DNA from: Microbacterium esteraromaticum
GTDB taxonomy: Bacteria; Actinomycetota; Actinomycetes; Actinomycetales; Microbacteriaceae
Assembly: GCF_900163815.1 (NCBI RefSeq)
Contig: NZ_FUKO01000033.1
Coordinates: 1-64,000, forward strand
Length of the DNA: 64,000 nt
Reading direction: 5' to 3'
This document shows positions 21,361 through 30,052 of the stretch, piece by piece. A program made the position numbers and the translations under genes. The notes beneath the pieces were generated by a model. It saw nothing but the letters and a program-made list of their open reading frames with translations, ran no database searches and had not been told where the DNA came from. Numbering within the stretch: the stretch's first letter is position 1; the number at the start of each line of letters is the position of its first letter.

Positions 21361-22554
21361 TTACCCGAAGACGCTCAGCGCATAGATGAAGAACAGCAGC
21401 AGGTGCGCCAAGCCCGGCAGCGCGCTGACCCGGCGCCCCGCGAATGTCGCGAGCGTGAGCATCATCGTTGCCAGAAGCAGCACCAGGCCGGTCGGACTCT
21501 CTGCAAGCACGATCGGCTGGCCGGTGAGGATCCCGATGACGAGCACGGCGGGGATGGTCAAACCGACGGTCGAGACGAGAGCACCGTGACAGAGGTTGCT
21601 CACGCGCTGCATCTCGCCGGCAGCAGCCGAGCGGATCGTCGTGATGGTCTCGGGAAGAAAGACGATCATCGCGATCAGGATGCCGGAGAGCGCAACGGGA
21701 GCGCCGATGCGGCTGAGCCCGTCGTCGAGCAGCGCTGCCATGTCATGTGCGAGCAGCACGATCGGCACCATCGTGGCGACGATCATCGCCGCGCGGCCGG
21801 CGAGCTCTGCACGGTGCTCTGCAATGACCGCCACCATGCGCGGCCGCGCGGTATCGGCATCCGACGCATCGGGTTCCTGGAAGTCCGCGCGCTGCGCGCC
21901 CATCTGCCGGATGAGGAAGAAGGCGTAGATCAACACGGTCATGACGGCGATCGGGATCGCCTGCGCCAGCGAGTACGAGCCATCAACGCCGAGAAGCGCG
22001 GGGAACACGAAGGCGACGGCGAGCAGCACCACCAGCAGGGCGAGATACGCCGAGACGCCGGTGCGGTTGACGCGGCGCGTCGGATGCCGCAGACCGCCGA
22101 CGATCAGTGCGATGCCGATGACGAGGTTCAAGATGATCATCGAGACCGCCATCACGGAATCACGTGCAATGGTCGGGTGCTCTCCCGGGCCCAGCAGCAC
22201 CGATGAGATGAGAATCACCTCGATCAGCACGATCGACAGCGTCAGCACCAGCGTGCCGTAGGGGTCGCCGAGCCGGCTGGCCAGGTGCTCGGCCTCTGTG
22301 ACGACCCCGAACGCGCAGAGAGTGATCACCACCACGATCGCGAGCAGCACCAGCCAGAGCATGAGGGATGGCAGGCCGCCAGCGAGCAGCGGTGCGCCCA
22401 GCTGAAGGGCGAGGAACACGCCCCACCCGACGATGAGTCGGAAGAGTGCTGTCGGCGTCAGCACGGAGCGGAGTGAAGCGGCAAGAGGCACGGGGATCGA
22501 AACCCAATCCGCGGGGCCGTCCCTGCACCTGATCTCCTCGGCGGGTCGTCCCAC
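21361..22554 (-). CDS. Calcium/cation:proton antiporter (Cax/ChaA type)
   Basis: About 397 aa with ten or so membrane helices in two inverted halves. Each half carries the acidic alpha-repeat: VVTEAEHLASRLGDPYGTLVLTLSIVLIEVILI in the first and IVFLPETITTIRSAAAGEMQR in the second. These are typical of ChaA-like cation/proton exchangers that expel Ca2+ (or Na+/K+) using the proton gradient. The start is uncertain: the first roughly 20 residues are not hydrophobic, and a later start (for example near residue 20) is possible. Confidence 0.82.
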   Translation of the reverse strand: MGRPAEEIRCRDGPADWVSIPVPLAASLRSVLTPTALFRLIVGWGVFLALQLGAPLLAGGLPSLMLWLVLLAIVVVITLCAFGVVTEAEHLASRLGDPYGTLVLTLSIVLIEVILISSVLLGPGEHPTIARDSVMAVSMIILNLVIGIALIVGGLRHPTRRVNRTGVSAYLALLVVLLAVAFVFPALLGVDGSYSLAQAIPIAVMTVLIYAFFLIRQMGAQRADFQEPDASDADTARPRMVAVIAEHRAELAGRAAMIVATMVPIVLLAHDMAALLDDGLSRIGAPVALSGILIAMIVFLPETITTIRSAAAGEMQRVSNLCHGALVSTVGLTIPAVLVIGILTGQPIVLAESPTGLVLLLATMMLTLATFAGRRVSALPGLAHLLLFFIYALSVFG

Positions 22555-22656
22555 CGTCGCTTGCCTCGATCATATCGAAGCTGCCGCACGGCGGGCGGCC
22601 CGCTGCCGATGAGAGCTTCCGTTGCCCGTGCAGGTGGGTGCAGTAGCCTCGCGGTT

Positions 22657-23826
22657 ATGCGCCGATCGATCTGGGGAACGGCGGCCGCTGTGCTGGTCGC
22701 CGCGGTCGTCGTCGGCTGTGCGCCATCAGCTGCTGTGCCGAACCCGCGGCCGCCGACGGCGTCCGAGCACAGCGCGGCACCCACGCCCACTCCGACGCCG
22801 ACACCCGCACCGGATCCCGCTGAGGCGGCCGTCGATGCGATGACCACAGCCGAACAGGCCGCGAGTGTCGTGATGGGGCACATCTCCAGTGCCGATCCCG
22901 CGGCCGTACGCGAGTACATGGCATCCGGACTCGGCGGCTTCATTCTGATGGGCGGCAACATCCCCGGCGACGCCGCGCAGCTGCACGAACTGACTGCCGC
23001 CATGGCGATCGACCCCGAGCTGCCCCCGCTGATCGCCATCGACCAGGAGGGCGGCGTGGTCTCGCGGCTCTCCTGGGACACTCTGCCGGCGGGGCGCGCC
23101 CTTCAGAACGCGCCACCGGCCGACACCAGGGCCGCCTTCGCATCGCGTGCCGATCTCGTCGCCGAAACCGGCGCGAACGTGAACTTCGGCATCATCGCCG
23201 ACGTTCCGGCCGACCCGTCGTCATTCATCTCGTCACGAGCCCTCGGCACCGATCCAGAAGCCGCCGCACAGCGGGTGCGCGCCGCCGTGCAGGGCGAGAA
23301 GGGGATCGTGCTCTCGACGCTGAAGCACTTCCCCGGGCACGGTGCGGCGCCGGGCGACTCTCATCACAGCATCCCGACGACGTCGATGTCTCTTGCACAG
23401 TGGCAGGCCGGCGACGCGAAGCCCTTCATCGCCGGCATCGACGCGGGGGCGGAACTGCTGATGTTCGGTCACCTGGCCTTCACCTCCGTCGATCAGGCAC
23501 CCGCATCGCTGTCATCGCGCTGGCATGAGATCGCCCGCACAGAACTGGGCTTCGACGGCGTGATGATCACCGACGACCTGGGCATGCTCACCTCATCCGG
23601 GGTCGCGGCATACCGTGACCCCGTCGTGAATGCGGTCGACGCGCTCATCGCCGGCAACGACATGGTGCTGATGGTCGCGGGCTCCACCGCCGCGACAGCG
23701 CCGGCCATGGTCGACGGGATCGCCGCCGCCGTCGGCGACGGGAGGCTGCCAGCGGATCGACTGCGTGACGCCGCTGTGCACGTGATGGCGCTGCGGCTGC
23801 AACTGGCTGCGGCGCGGTCTCAGTAG
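22657..23826 (+). CDS. Glycoside hydrolase family 3 lipoprotein (NagZ-like)
   Basis: 389 aa. A lipoprotein signal peptide with lipobox VVVGC (Cys21) and a Pro/Thr linker tethers it outside the membrane. The catalytic GH3 domain carries LPPLIAIDQEGGVVSRL, the KHFPGHG motif (about 222) with a following Asp-Ser-His-His loop, and the nucleophile Asp in GVMITDDLGM near 306. The KHFPGHG-DSH pattern is that of beta-N-acetylglucosaminidases, so cell-wall GlcNAc release is the likely job. A TAGCCT box about 13 bases before the ATG suggests a near-leaderless start. It ends 7 bases inside the convergent neighbour. Confidence 0.88.
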   Translation: MRRSIWGTAAAVLVAAVVVGCAPSAAVPNPRPPTASEHSAAPTPTPTPTPAPDPAEAAVDAMTTAEQAASVVMGHISSADPAAVREYMASGLGGFILMGGNIPGDAAQLHELTAAMAIDPELPPLIAIDQEGGVVSRLSWDTLPAGRALQNAPPADTRAAFASRADLVAETGANVNFGIIADVPADPSSFISSRALGTDPEAAAQRVRAAVQGEKGIVLSTLKHFPGHGAAPGDSHHSIPTTSMSLAQWQAGDAKPFIAGIDAGAELLMFGHLAFTSVDQAPASLSSRWHEIARTELGFDGVMITDDLGMLTSSGVAAYRDPVVNAVDALIAGNDMVLMVAGSTAATAPAMVDGIAAAVGDGRLPADRLRDAAVHVMALRLQLAAARSQ

Positions 23827-24605
23827 TCGACGCGGCGTCCGAACTGTCGCGGCCCACGGGGCGGTCGCGAGCACACGGCCGCTTCGCGCAGACGCACCAG
23901 CTCGTGGGGCTGCAGCCCAGCCGCAGTCGCGAAGGCATCGAGGTTCATGAACCCGCCCTGCTTGGTGCGCGCCTTCAGGAGCCTGCGCGCTCGCGTGCGG
24001 GTGATGCCGGGCAGCGTCGCGAGCTCATCAGCGTTCGCGGTGTTCACATCCACCGGATCCGCCGGGGCGGCCGGCTGTGCAAAGTACGTCGCGCTGGAAG
24101 CACCGGCGCGCTCGGCCAGCTTCTCGGCATCCGTCCGCTCGCGCGTGGTTGCTGAGGCTGCCCGCGACGTCGCAGCCTTCGACGATGTCTGGGTCGTCGA
24201 CGCACCGCGCCGTCGGTTCGATGACCTGGTCGACGAGGACGCTGCAGAGGTCCTGGTGCGGGAGCTCGCGCGGGCTGACGTGGTCGCCGGCCGTGACGCC
24301 CTTCGCGCCCACATCGCGCGCAGCCAACTCGGATTGGCGACCAGCGCCAGCACCATCCCGCCGAGGTACACGGCCGCGGCGATCAACGGCTGGAACTGAC
24401 CCCATACGGGCAGCGCCGCAATGATCGCGAGCCCGGCCATCACCACCCCGACGATGGTCCAGCGGCGCATTCTGCCGACGATGCCGACGAGGAGGAAGCC
24501 GGCCCAGGCGAACATCGGTCCGGGGATCGCTGTCGACAGCATCCAGCTGCTCATGCCCAGCATCCAACCGGTCGTGGGCCGAGCATCCGCCTGCGTCGCT
24601 GTCAT
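23820..24605 (-). CDS. Membrane protein with C-terminal helix-hairpin-helix domain
   Basis: 261 aa. Several N-terminal hydrophobic helices (about 15-90) are followed by a Ser/Thr/Arg-rich linker and a C-terminal ComEA-like HhH unit: DVNTANADELATLPGITRTRARRLL, then GFMNLDAF and LQPHELVRLRE. It ends GRRVDY. It is the last gene of the minus-strand block, and its ATG touches the stop of the DUF1257-like gene. HhH units bind DNA or other proteins; with the membrane part, the role is unknown. Confidence 0.7.
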   Translation of the reverse strand: MTATQADARPTTGWMLGMSSWMLSTAIPGPMFAWAGFLLVGIVGRMRRWTIVGVVMAGLAIIAALPVWGQFQPLIAAAVYLGGMVLALVANPSWLRAMWARRASRPATTSARASSRTRTSAASSSTRSSNRRRGASTTQTSSKAATSRAASATTRERTDAEKLAERAGASSATYFAQPAAPADPVDVNTANADELATLPGITRTRARRLLKARTKQGGFMNLDAFATAAGLQPHELVRLREAAVCSRPPRGPRQFGRRVDY

Positions 24606-25108
24606 CAGAGCTGCTCCCGCACCGCGAGCACCATCGTCACGCTGTCGTCTTCTTCGCGGGACTCCGAGACGAGCTCGAATCCGGCATTGTCAGCGCGGGT
24701 GCGGATGCGCGCGGCGACCTCACGCTGCACACGGCGCGCGTACGCGGCGTCGACCTGCTCGATCAGCGCGGTGGCATCCGCGGCCTGCGCGTCGCGACCA
24801 TCGGCTCCGGTGATGTGCGCGGTCCAGATGTCATCCTCATCGCGGGTCATCCGCAGTGACAGATCACCGACCACAGCGGTCAGGGCACCGTCGACGGTGT
24901 CGACGTTCGACGCGCCCAGATCCTGCAGAGCGGATGCCAGCAGACTCGCGTCCTTCATCCGCGTGTGCACCTCGATCGGCGTGGGACCGCTGCCGCCGCT
25001 CGATGTCTCCTCATCCGTGCTCATCGAAGCGGCACCGGCCGCTCCCGCGGTGCCGATGATGCCGGCGATCGCGAGAGCAGCGGGGACGAGAATGAGAGAG
25101 ACGCTCAT
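24605..25108 (-). CDS. DUF1257 (Ycf35)-like protein
   Basis: 167 aa. A hydrophobic N-terminal segment (SLILVPAALAIAGIIGTAGAAGAA) precedes a soluble domain with VHTRMKDASLLASALQDLGA, LSLRMTRDEDDIWTAHITGA and a C-terminal RVQREVAARIRTRADNAGFELV. Short DUF1257/Ycf35 proteins have this layout and typically neighbour a Ycf46-like AAA ATPase, DUF2997 and a radical SAM protein, exactly as here. The N-terminal membrane segment is unusual. Biochemical function unknown. Confidence 0.6.
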   Translation of the reverse strand: MSVSLILVPAALAIAGIIGTAGAAGAASMSTDEETSSGGSGPTPIEVHTRMKDASLLASALQDLGASNVDTVDGALTAVVGDLSLRMTRDEDDIWTAHITGADGRDAQAADATALIEQVDAAYARRVQREVAARIRTRADNAGFELVSESREEDDSVTMVLAVREQL

Positions 25109-25830
25109 GCGACACGCTCCTGAGGTCGGTCGGCGCGCACGCCGAGATCATAGAAAAGGGCGGCCAGAGCGGCATCCGATGCCCAGCCGTTGACGTGCAC
25201 GATGCCGTCCGCGCCGACCCGTACCTCGAGGGTGTCGCCGCGGCCCTCTGCGTCGACGCGACGCACTTCATCGGCGTGCGCGGATGTCAGCGCCCGGATG
25301 CTCTGATTCGTCGAGCCGATCCACGGGCGTCGTGTATCGGGCAGCGCTCGCAGGAACGGGCCGTCGCACAGCAGATCGGTGGATGCCAGGAGCGCGGCGA
25401 TGTCGTCACGGCCTTCCGCCCAACGGGTGAGGTGCTCGAAGGTGTAGCCGCTGAAGGCCATCACGCTCAGGCCTGCCGCCTGAAACGCCGCAGCCACCGG
25501 TGCGAGCAACAGCGCCTGGTCGAAGGGCTCGCCGCCTAGCAGCGTGATGCCCGTCGAGCCAGCGGCACGGGCGGCTGCGACCCACCGCTCGGAGATCTCA
25601 TCAGCATCCGTCAGCGTTCCGCCGCGCGGGGCCCACATCTGCGGATTGAAGCAGCCAGGGCAGTGCACCCGGCATCCCTGCACCCATACCGCCGCACGGC
25701 GACCAGGGCCCTCGGCCTCCGTGGCCGGCAGGAAGCGCGACCACCGCAGCGCGCCCGTCGCGCGCGGCGGGCAGGTCGTGCCCAGCAGCGTCGATGCTTC
25801 GACCCCGCGCGACTGCGCGTGCACGCTCAT
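25105..25830 (-). CDS. NrdG/PflA-like radical SAM protein
   Basis: 241 aa. WVQGCRVHCPGCFNPQMW places the cluster-binding cysteines at C53, C57 and C60 (Cx3Cx2C). GITLLGGEPFDQ is the GGE SAM-binding motif. The closest known architecture is the ribonucleotide reductase activase NrdG, but no class III reductase is nearby. In this conserved cluster the enzyme is predicted to modify or activate a partner within the operon. Start ATG 25830 overlaps the DUF2997 gene as ATGA. Confidence 0.8.
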   Translation of the reverse strand: MSVHAQSRGVEASTLLGTTCPPRATGALRWSRFLPATEAEGPGRRAAVWVQGCRVHCPGCFNPQMWAPRGGTLTDADEISERWVAAARAAGSTGITLLGGEPFDQALLLAPVAAAFQAAGLSVMAFSGYTFEHLTRWAEGRDDIAALLASTDLLCDGPFLRALPDTRRPWIGSTNQSIRALTSAHADEVRRVDAEGRGDTLEVRVGADGIVHVNGWASDAALAALFYDLGVRADRPQERVA

Positions 25831-26036
25831 CTGCGGCGATCCTCGTCGTGCTGCTCGGCTGCGACCTCGCCGGATACCGCTGCGTAATCCGACGTGTACG
25901 AAGAGGACGTCGTCGTCGCATCGAGCAGATCCTCGAGCTCGGAGATGTACGCCAGGCACTCATCGCCGGTCATCCCGATCGTCTCGGCGGCGACTGATCC
26001 GTCGGCGCGCAGGTTCACGATCAGCTGCTTCTGCAT
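25827..26036 (-). CDS. DUF2997 small protein
   Basis: 69 aa. The N-terminus KQLIVNLRADGSVAAETIGMTGDECLAYISELEDLL follows the DUF2997 pattern (a beta strand, xGxVxxET, then Gly-x-x-Cys). A Ser/Thr/Tyr-rich segment and charged tail follow. It lies between the AAA ATPase and the radical SAM gene, the conserved place of this family. The single Cys and tail could be a target of the radical SAM enzyme; this is inference. Confidence 0.65.
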   Translation of the reverse strand: MQKQLIVNLRADGSVAAETIGMTGDECLAYISELEDLLDATTTSSSYTSDYAAVSGEVAAEQHDEDRRR

Positions 26037-26046
26037 GGTGTGCTCC

Positions 26047-27669
26047 TCAGTAGTCCACAGTGCGCCCGCCGCGGCGCGGTGACAATACCCCGGCTGACTC
26101 GCTGCCGCCGGATTCCACCGCGTCGAGATCTTCGGTCCCGGTTGCGCGCACCGCGCGCTCGGCGGCCCAATCGCGAATGCGGCGCACTTCCTCTGACTGG
26201 GTGACCGCGAGCGGAATCGTCGATGTGACCGCCTGCTCTACCGTCTCGGCATCGATAGGGCGGCCAGCGCTGTACCCCTCGAAGAGCGCGGCGACAACGG
26301 CCTGCTCGATCTCGGCACCGGAGTGATTGTCGCTGTGCTGGACGAGCTCGGCGATGGCCGCATCGTCGGCAGCGAGAGTTGCGAGACCGTTCGCGGCCGA
26401 GGCATGACCCTTCAGCTGCAGCCGCCAGATGACGTCGCGCTCCGCGGCTGTCGGCAGGTCGACGAAGAAGATCTCGTCGAAGCGGCCCTTGCGCAGGAAC
26501 TCCGGTGGCAGCGAGTCGATGTTGTTCGCGGTCGCGACGACGAAGACCGGGCGCTTCTTCTCCTGCATCCAGGTGAGGAAGGTGCCGAAGACGCGCGCCG
26601 ACGTGCCGGAGTCGCCACCGCCGGTGGTGTTCGAGAAGCCCTTCTCGATCTCGTCGACCCAGAGGATGCACGGCGCAACTGCCTCTGCGGTCGCGATCGC
26701 GGTGCGCAGATTCTGCTCGCTGGATCCGACCAGCCCAGAGAAGACACGCCCGATGTCCAGACGCAGCAGCGGCAGCCCCCAGGTGGCGGCTGTGGCCTTC
26801 GCCGTCAGCGATTTGCCGCAGCCGGGAACGCCCGTGATGAGCACGCCCTTCGGATCGGGAAGCCCGTACTCCTTCGCCCCGGCGAGCCAGGAGCCCTTGC
26901 GCCGCGACAGCCAGCGCTTCATGTTGTTCAGGCCGCCGACGTCATCGAGATCGATGTCGGCATCCATGAACTCGAGCAGCCCGGACTTGCGGACGATCTG
27001 CCCCTTTTCATCCAGGATCACCGGCACATCCGCTGCGCCGAGCGTCCCGTCGTTGACCATAGCCCGTGCGAAGGCGTTCTCGGCTTCGGCCATCGACAGA
27101 CCGAGAGCGGCGTGCACGAGCTGCTCGCGCACCTCGTCGTTCGCATCGATGCGGATGCGTCCGGAGCCGGAGGCGTTGCGTTCGATCATCATGTCGAGCA
27201 GTTCGCGGATCTCGGCGGAAGTCGGCAACGGAAAGCTCAGCAGGTGGGTGAGCTCGTTCAGTTCTGCGGGGATCGTTCGGACAGGCGAGATGAGCACCAG
27301 CATCCGCGACGTGTCGCCGTGTCGGAAGTCCAGTGCGGTCTCGCGTGCCGTGCGCACGACCAACGGATCGCCCTGTCGATGCTCGGACCCGAAATAGGCA
27401 TGCAGGTCGCAGAAGATGAACACGCCGGCATCCGACACGCCCGCGATGTGCGCGAGCGCGCGCGCCGGGTTGGCGGTGTTCGCGATGCTCTTGCCTTCGG
27501 GATCGATCAGACCGAGCGCGCTCGTCCAGGTCCAGACGGGGCGCGGATGCCGTTGGGCGGCCGCCGCCCGCGTGACCGCCTCGATCGCGCGGACCTCTTC
27601 GCCGGTCTCGAGGTACAGCAGCGGAAGGCGAGCCTTGAAAGCCTCGTCGAGGGTCTGCGCGAAAGTCAT
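26047..27669 (-). CDS. AAA+ ATPase of the Ycf46 type
   Basis: 540 aa. An N-terminal inactive ATPase-like region (about 1-230) is followed by an AAA module with Walker A GVPGCGKS near 280, Walker [13 protein letters not shown] near 335, and the arginine-finger region [14 protein letters not shown]. This two-part layout and the [17 protein letters not shown] start match Ycf46-like proteins. It probably remodels a partner protein encoded in the cluster. Start ATG 27669 was preferred over an upstream in-frame ATG because that one overlaps the neighbour. It ends GRTVDY. Confidence 0.85.
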   Translation of the reverse strand: MTFAQTLDEAFKARLPLLYLETGEEVRAIEAVTRAAAAQRHPRPVWTWTSALGLIDPEGKSIANTANPARALAHIAGVSDAGVFIFCDLHAYFGSEHRQGDPLVVRTARETALDFRHGDTSRMLVLISPVRTIPAELNELTHLLSFPLPTSAEIRELLDMMIERNASGSGRIRIDANDEVREQLVHAALGLSMAEAENAFARAMVNDGTLGAADVPVILDEKGQIVRKSGLLEFMDADIDLDDVGGLNNMKRWLSRRKGSWLAGAKEYGLPDPKGVLITGVPGCGKSLTAKATAATWGLPLLRLDIGRVFSGLVGSSEQNLRTAIATAEAVAPCILWVDEIEKGFSNTTGGGDSGTSARVFGTFLTWMQEKKRPVFVVATANNIDSLPPEFLRKGRFDEIFFVDLPTAAERDVIWRLQLKGHASAANGLATLAADDAAIAELVQHSDNHSGAEIEQAVVAALFEGYSAGRPIDAETVEQAVTSTIPLAVTQSEEVRRIRDWAAERAVRATGTEDLDAVESGGSESAGVLSPRRGGRTVDY

Positions 27670-27679
27670 ACCGTCTCTC

Positions 27680-28429
27680 TCATTCGTCCACGGCGACGGA
27701 CCACTCGCCACCGCTCGATTCGATCATGAACAGCACCGTACCGGGCACCCGCCATGACGCGCGCCGCGAGAACTCATCCACATCGTTCACGGCGAGATCG
27801 AACTGCTCGGGGGCGATCACGGTGACGCGCAGGAAGCCGCTGCCGGTGTGCGAGAACCGTGCACTGAGCGCATCGCCCTGATACGACAGCATCGCATCTC
27901 CGGTGCCGGATGCTGCGGCATCCGCGATCGGGGTGTGTGCCACGGGAGTCACCGAAAGGTCCCAACGCGCACTGTCGACGCTGACCCAGAGCCTTCCGTC
28001 GGTGGCAGCGGGAATGGCATAGACGACGTCATCCATGTCCCAGAGCGCACCGAGCGACTCGGGGCTCACAGCGCGGTCGGTAACCAGATCGGCGACATCG
28101 CTGGTCTGGAAGACGTTGATGTAGTTGTCATGGTCGTGCGCCATTCGCAGCATGAGGGGAGCGGAATCGGCGTCGAAGGGGAGCCACCCGCCCTGCTGAC
28201 CACCACTGAGGGTGTCGCCGTCGAGCGTGAGCTCAACCGGGTCGTCGACATGCTGGGGGTACACGCGATCCCCGACGTAGCCCTCGCCGTTGTCGACGAC
28301 GATCCGCCCATCACCGCGCAGCGCGACCTGCGGCACGACGAAGAACGCAGCCACCGCGATCCCGAGCGCGCCGATCACCCAGACGAAGCGGGAGAAGCGG
28401 CTGATCTGTGGGAGTCCGGGATCACTCAT
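27680..28429 (-). CDS. Membrane-anchored extracytoplasmic protein (paralogue of the next gene)
   Basis: 249 aa. One N-terminal helix (FVWVIGALGIAVAAFFVVPQVAL) then an extracytoplasmic, beta-rich region of about 210 residues. Its C-terminal third (HTGSGFLRVTVIAPEQFDLAVNDV, ending EWSVAVDE) resembles the corresponding part of the upstream gene product, suggesting duplication. It overlaps that gene by 8 bases and lies 10 bases before the AAA gene. No family recognised. Confidence 0.7.
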   Translation of the reverse strand: MSDPGLPQISRFSRFVWVIGALGIAVAAFFVVPQVALRGDGRIVVDNGEGYVGDRVYPQHVDDPVELTLDGDTLSGGQQGGWLPFDADSAPLMLRMAHDHDNYINVFQTSDVADLVTDRAVSPESLGALWDMDDVVYAIPAATDGRLWVSVDSARWDLSVTPVAHTPIADAAASGTGDAMLSYQGDALSARFSHTGSGFLRVTVIAPEQFDLAVNDVDEFSRRASWRVPGTVLFMIESSGGEWSVAVDE

Positions 28430-29159
28430 CCACGCCTCCTGCGGGGGCGAGGAACTCCAGCGTCCAGGAGACGTCGTCATAGGCATCGATCTGGAAGACA
28501 GCGGTGGGAGTATCGCTCCACGCCAGCGTCCACGCCATCTGGCCGGACTCGGACCGCTCGGCTTTGGTCCCGTTCGCGGTGATGATGTTCACGCGCGGCG
28601 GATGCCCTCCGCGCGCATCCATGCGCGCTGCTGTCGCGTCGCCGGTGTACCGGAACGTCATCGGACCGATGCCGCTGACGGTTCCCGTGCGCTCTTCGAT
28701 CTGGGCGGGGCGCACAGTGACCGTCCAGTCGGCGGCAGTGCGCATGCGCACCCAGATGGTCATCTCGGGCGCTGTCGGCACGAGGAGCAGTGTGCTCGAT
28801 CGGCTGTAGCCGACATCGATCGGGCGCTCATCGACGGCATCCGCTGGCCCCAGGTACACACCGCTGAATTCCGCATCGCCCTCCGGTGAGAACTCCAACG
28901 GCTCACCAGGGGTCAGACCCGTCAGCGGAATGAACTGCTGCCCGCGTCCGCTCCAGACATCGCCGTCTGCGGTTGCGGCCGTCGCCCGCGGGTTCTCCCA
29001 GGGGTAGTAGTAGTCCTCCGACGTCGCGTCCGCGACGTCATCGGCGGTGAGAACGCTGTATCCGATCCCGGCGATCACGAGGAGTCCGATGACGCTGAGG
29101 GCGAGGCTGAACCGGAAGATGCGCTGTCGTGCGCTCGACGCCATGGAATCGCTGCTCAC
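28422..29159 (-). CDS. Membrane-anchored extracytoplasmic protein (paralogue of the previous gene)
   Basis: 245 aa, GTG start at 29159 overlapping the upstream stop as GTGA (an in-frame ATG lies 5 codons later). An N-terminal helix (FSLALSVIGLLVIAGIGYSVL) is followed by an extracytoplasmic region with FRYTGDATAARM and a WTLEFLAPAGGVDE end. The domain order matches the neighbouring gene. Both sit directly before the AAA/DUF2997/radical SAM genes and may be surface partners of that system; this is inference from position. Confidence 0.7.
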   Translation of the reverse strand: MSSDSMASSARQRIFRFSLALSVIGLLVIAGIGYSVLTADDVADATSEDYYYPWENPRATAATADGDVWSGRGQQFIPLTGLTPGEPLEFSPEGDAEFSGVYLGPADAVDERPIDVGYSRSSTLLLVPTAPEMTIWVRMRTAADWTVTVRPAQIEERTGTVSGIGPMTFRYTGDATAARMDARGGHPPRVNIITANGTKAERSESGQMAWTLAWSDTPTAVFQIDAYDDVSWTLEFLAPAGGVDE

Positions 29160-30052
29160 CGGTCACCCTCCGGCATCTGGGCATCGCCGAGCCAGGCAGT
29201 GAGCATCCGCTCGCGCAGTGCAGAGCCGCGGTCGGCGAATTCGCGCTGTCTGCGCACGTAGTCTGCTTTGCCCGCGGTGGTCTCCACCCGCACGGGGCTC
29301 ACATCCCAGTCGCTCAGGTCGTACGGCGCCGCCGCCATATCGAGCTGGCGGATCTCGCGGGCCAGCTCGAAAGCATCCAGCAGCATCTCACCGGGGATGA
29401 GGGGACCGAGCTTCATCGCCCACTTGTACAGGTCCATGCCGGCATGCAGGCACCCGGGCTGCTCGAGATCGGGTTGGGACTCGCGGGTCGGCTGCAGACG
29501 GTTGCGCGGCGCCGCGGGGTAGGTGAAGAAGCGAAAGGCATCGAAATGGGTGCAGCGCAGCTCGTTCGCCTCGACGACGGCATCCGTGCCATCGGCGCCC
29601 AGCCGGAGCGGAATCGGATGCCGATGGGCGTCGGTCCGGTAGACCATCGCCCATTCATGCAGCCCGAAGCAGCCGAACTGTCCGGGACGGGCGGCCGTGC
29701 GGCGCAGCATCCGCTCGATCAGTCCCGCCAGCTGCGCTTTCTCACTCTGAAAGGCCGCGGCATCTGGTGCAACCGAATCCGGGGTCGGACCGGGGGAGTA
29801 CCAGCGCCAGCCTCGGCGTTCCGGGGCATCGGCGAGCGCGACACCGGCCCCGGGATGCCAGCGGCGAAGCTGCGCGGGCTTGTACGAGTAGTACGTGAAC
29901 AGGAAGTCCTCGACCGGATGCTTCTCGCCGCGCGCAGCCCGACCGCGATGGTCGGCAGTCAGCGCGTCGGCGCGCGATTCGTGCGCTTCGGCGAGAGCGG
30001 TCCACTCCGCCCGGGTGTGGCGGGCAGCGCGGGGGGAGACAGCCGTGTTCAT
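29156..30052 (-). CDS. Conserved actinobacterial protein, often labelled 3-methyladenine DNA glycosylase
   Basis: 298 aa soluble protein with HPVEDFLFTYYSYKPAQLRRWHPG, FGLHEWAMVYR, LPLRLG-type and CLHAGMDLYKWAMKLGPL segments conserved in actinobacterial proteins that carry this label. I see no helix-hairpin-helix or catalytic Asp arrangement that would prove glycosylase activity, so the label is doubtful. It overlaps both neighbours by 4 bases and is part of the dedA-to-HhH block. Confidence 0.55.
   Translation of the reverse strand: MNTAVSPRAARHTRAEWTALAEAHESRADALTADHRGRAARGEKHPVEDFLFTYYSYKPAQLRRWHPGAGVALADAPERRGWRWYSPGPTPDSVAPDAAAFQSEKAQLAGLIERMLRRTAARPGQFGCFGLHEWAMVYRTDAHRHPIPLRLGADGTDAVVEANELRCTHFDAFRFFTYPAAPRNRLQPTRESQPDLEQPGCLHAGMDLYKWAMKLGPLIPGEMLLDAFELAREIRQLDMAAAPYDLSDWDVSPVRVETTAGKADYVRRQREFADRGSALRERMLTAWLGDAQMPEGDR

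Noticed and set aside
26323..27729. A 468-codon plus-strand frame across the AAA gene
   Set aside because: Antisense to Walker A/B-containing coding sequence; product lacks any motif.
29156..30052. Firm assignment as a DNA glycosylase
   Set aside because: The conserved segments do not show a glycosylase fold motif; the common label is reported only with low confidence.
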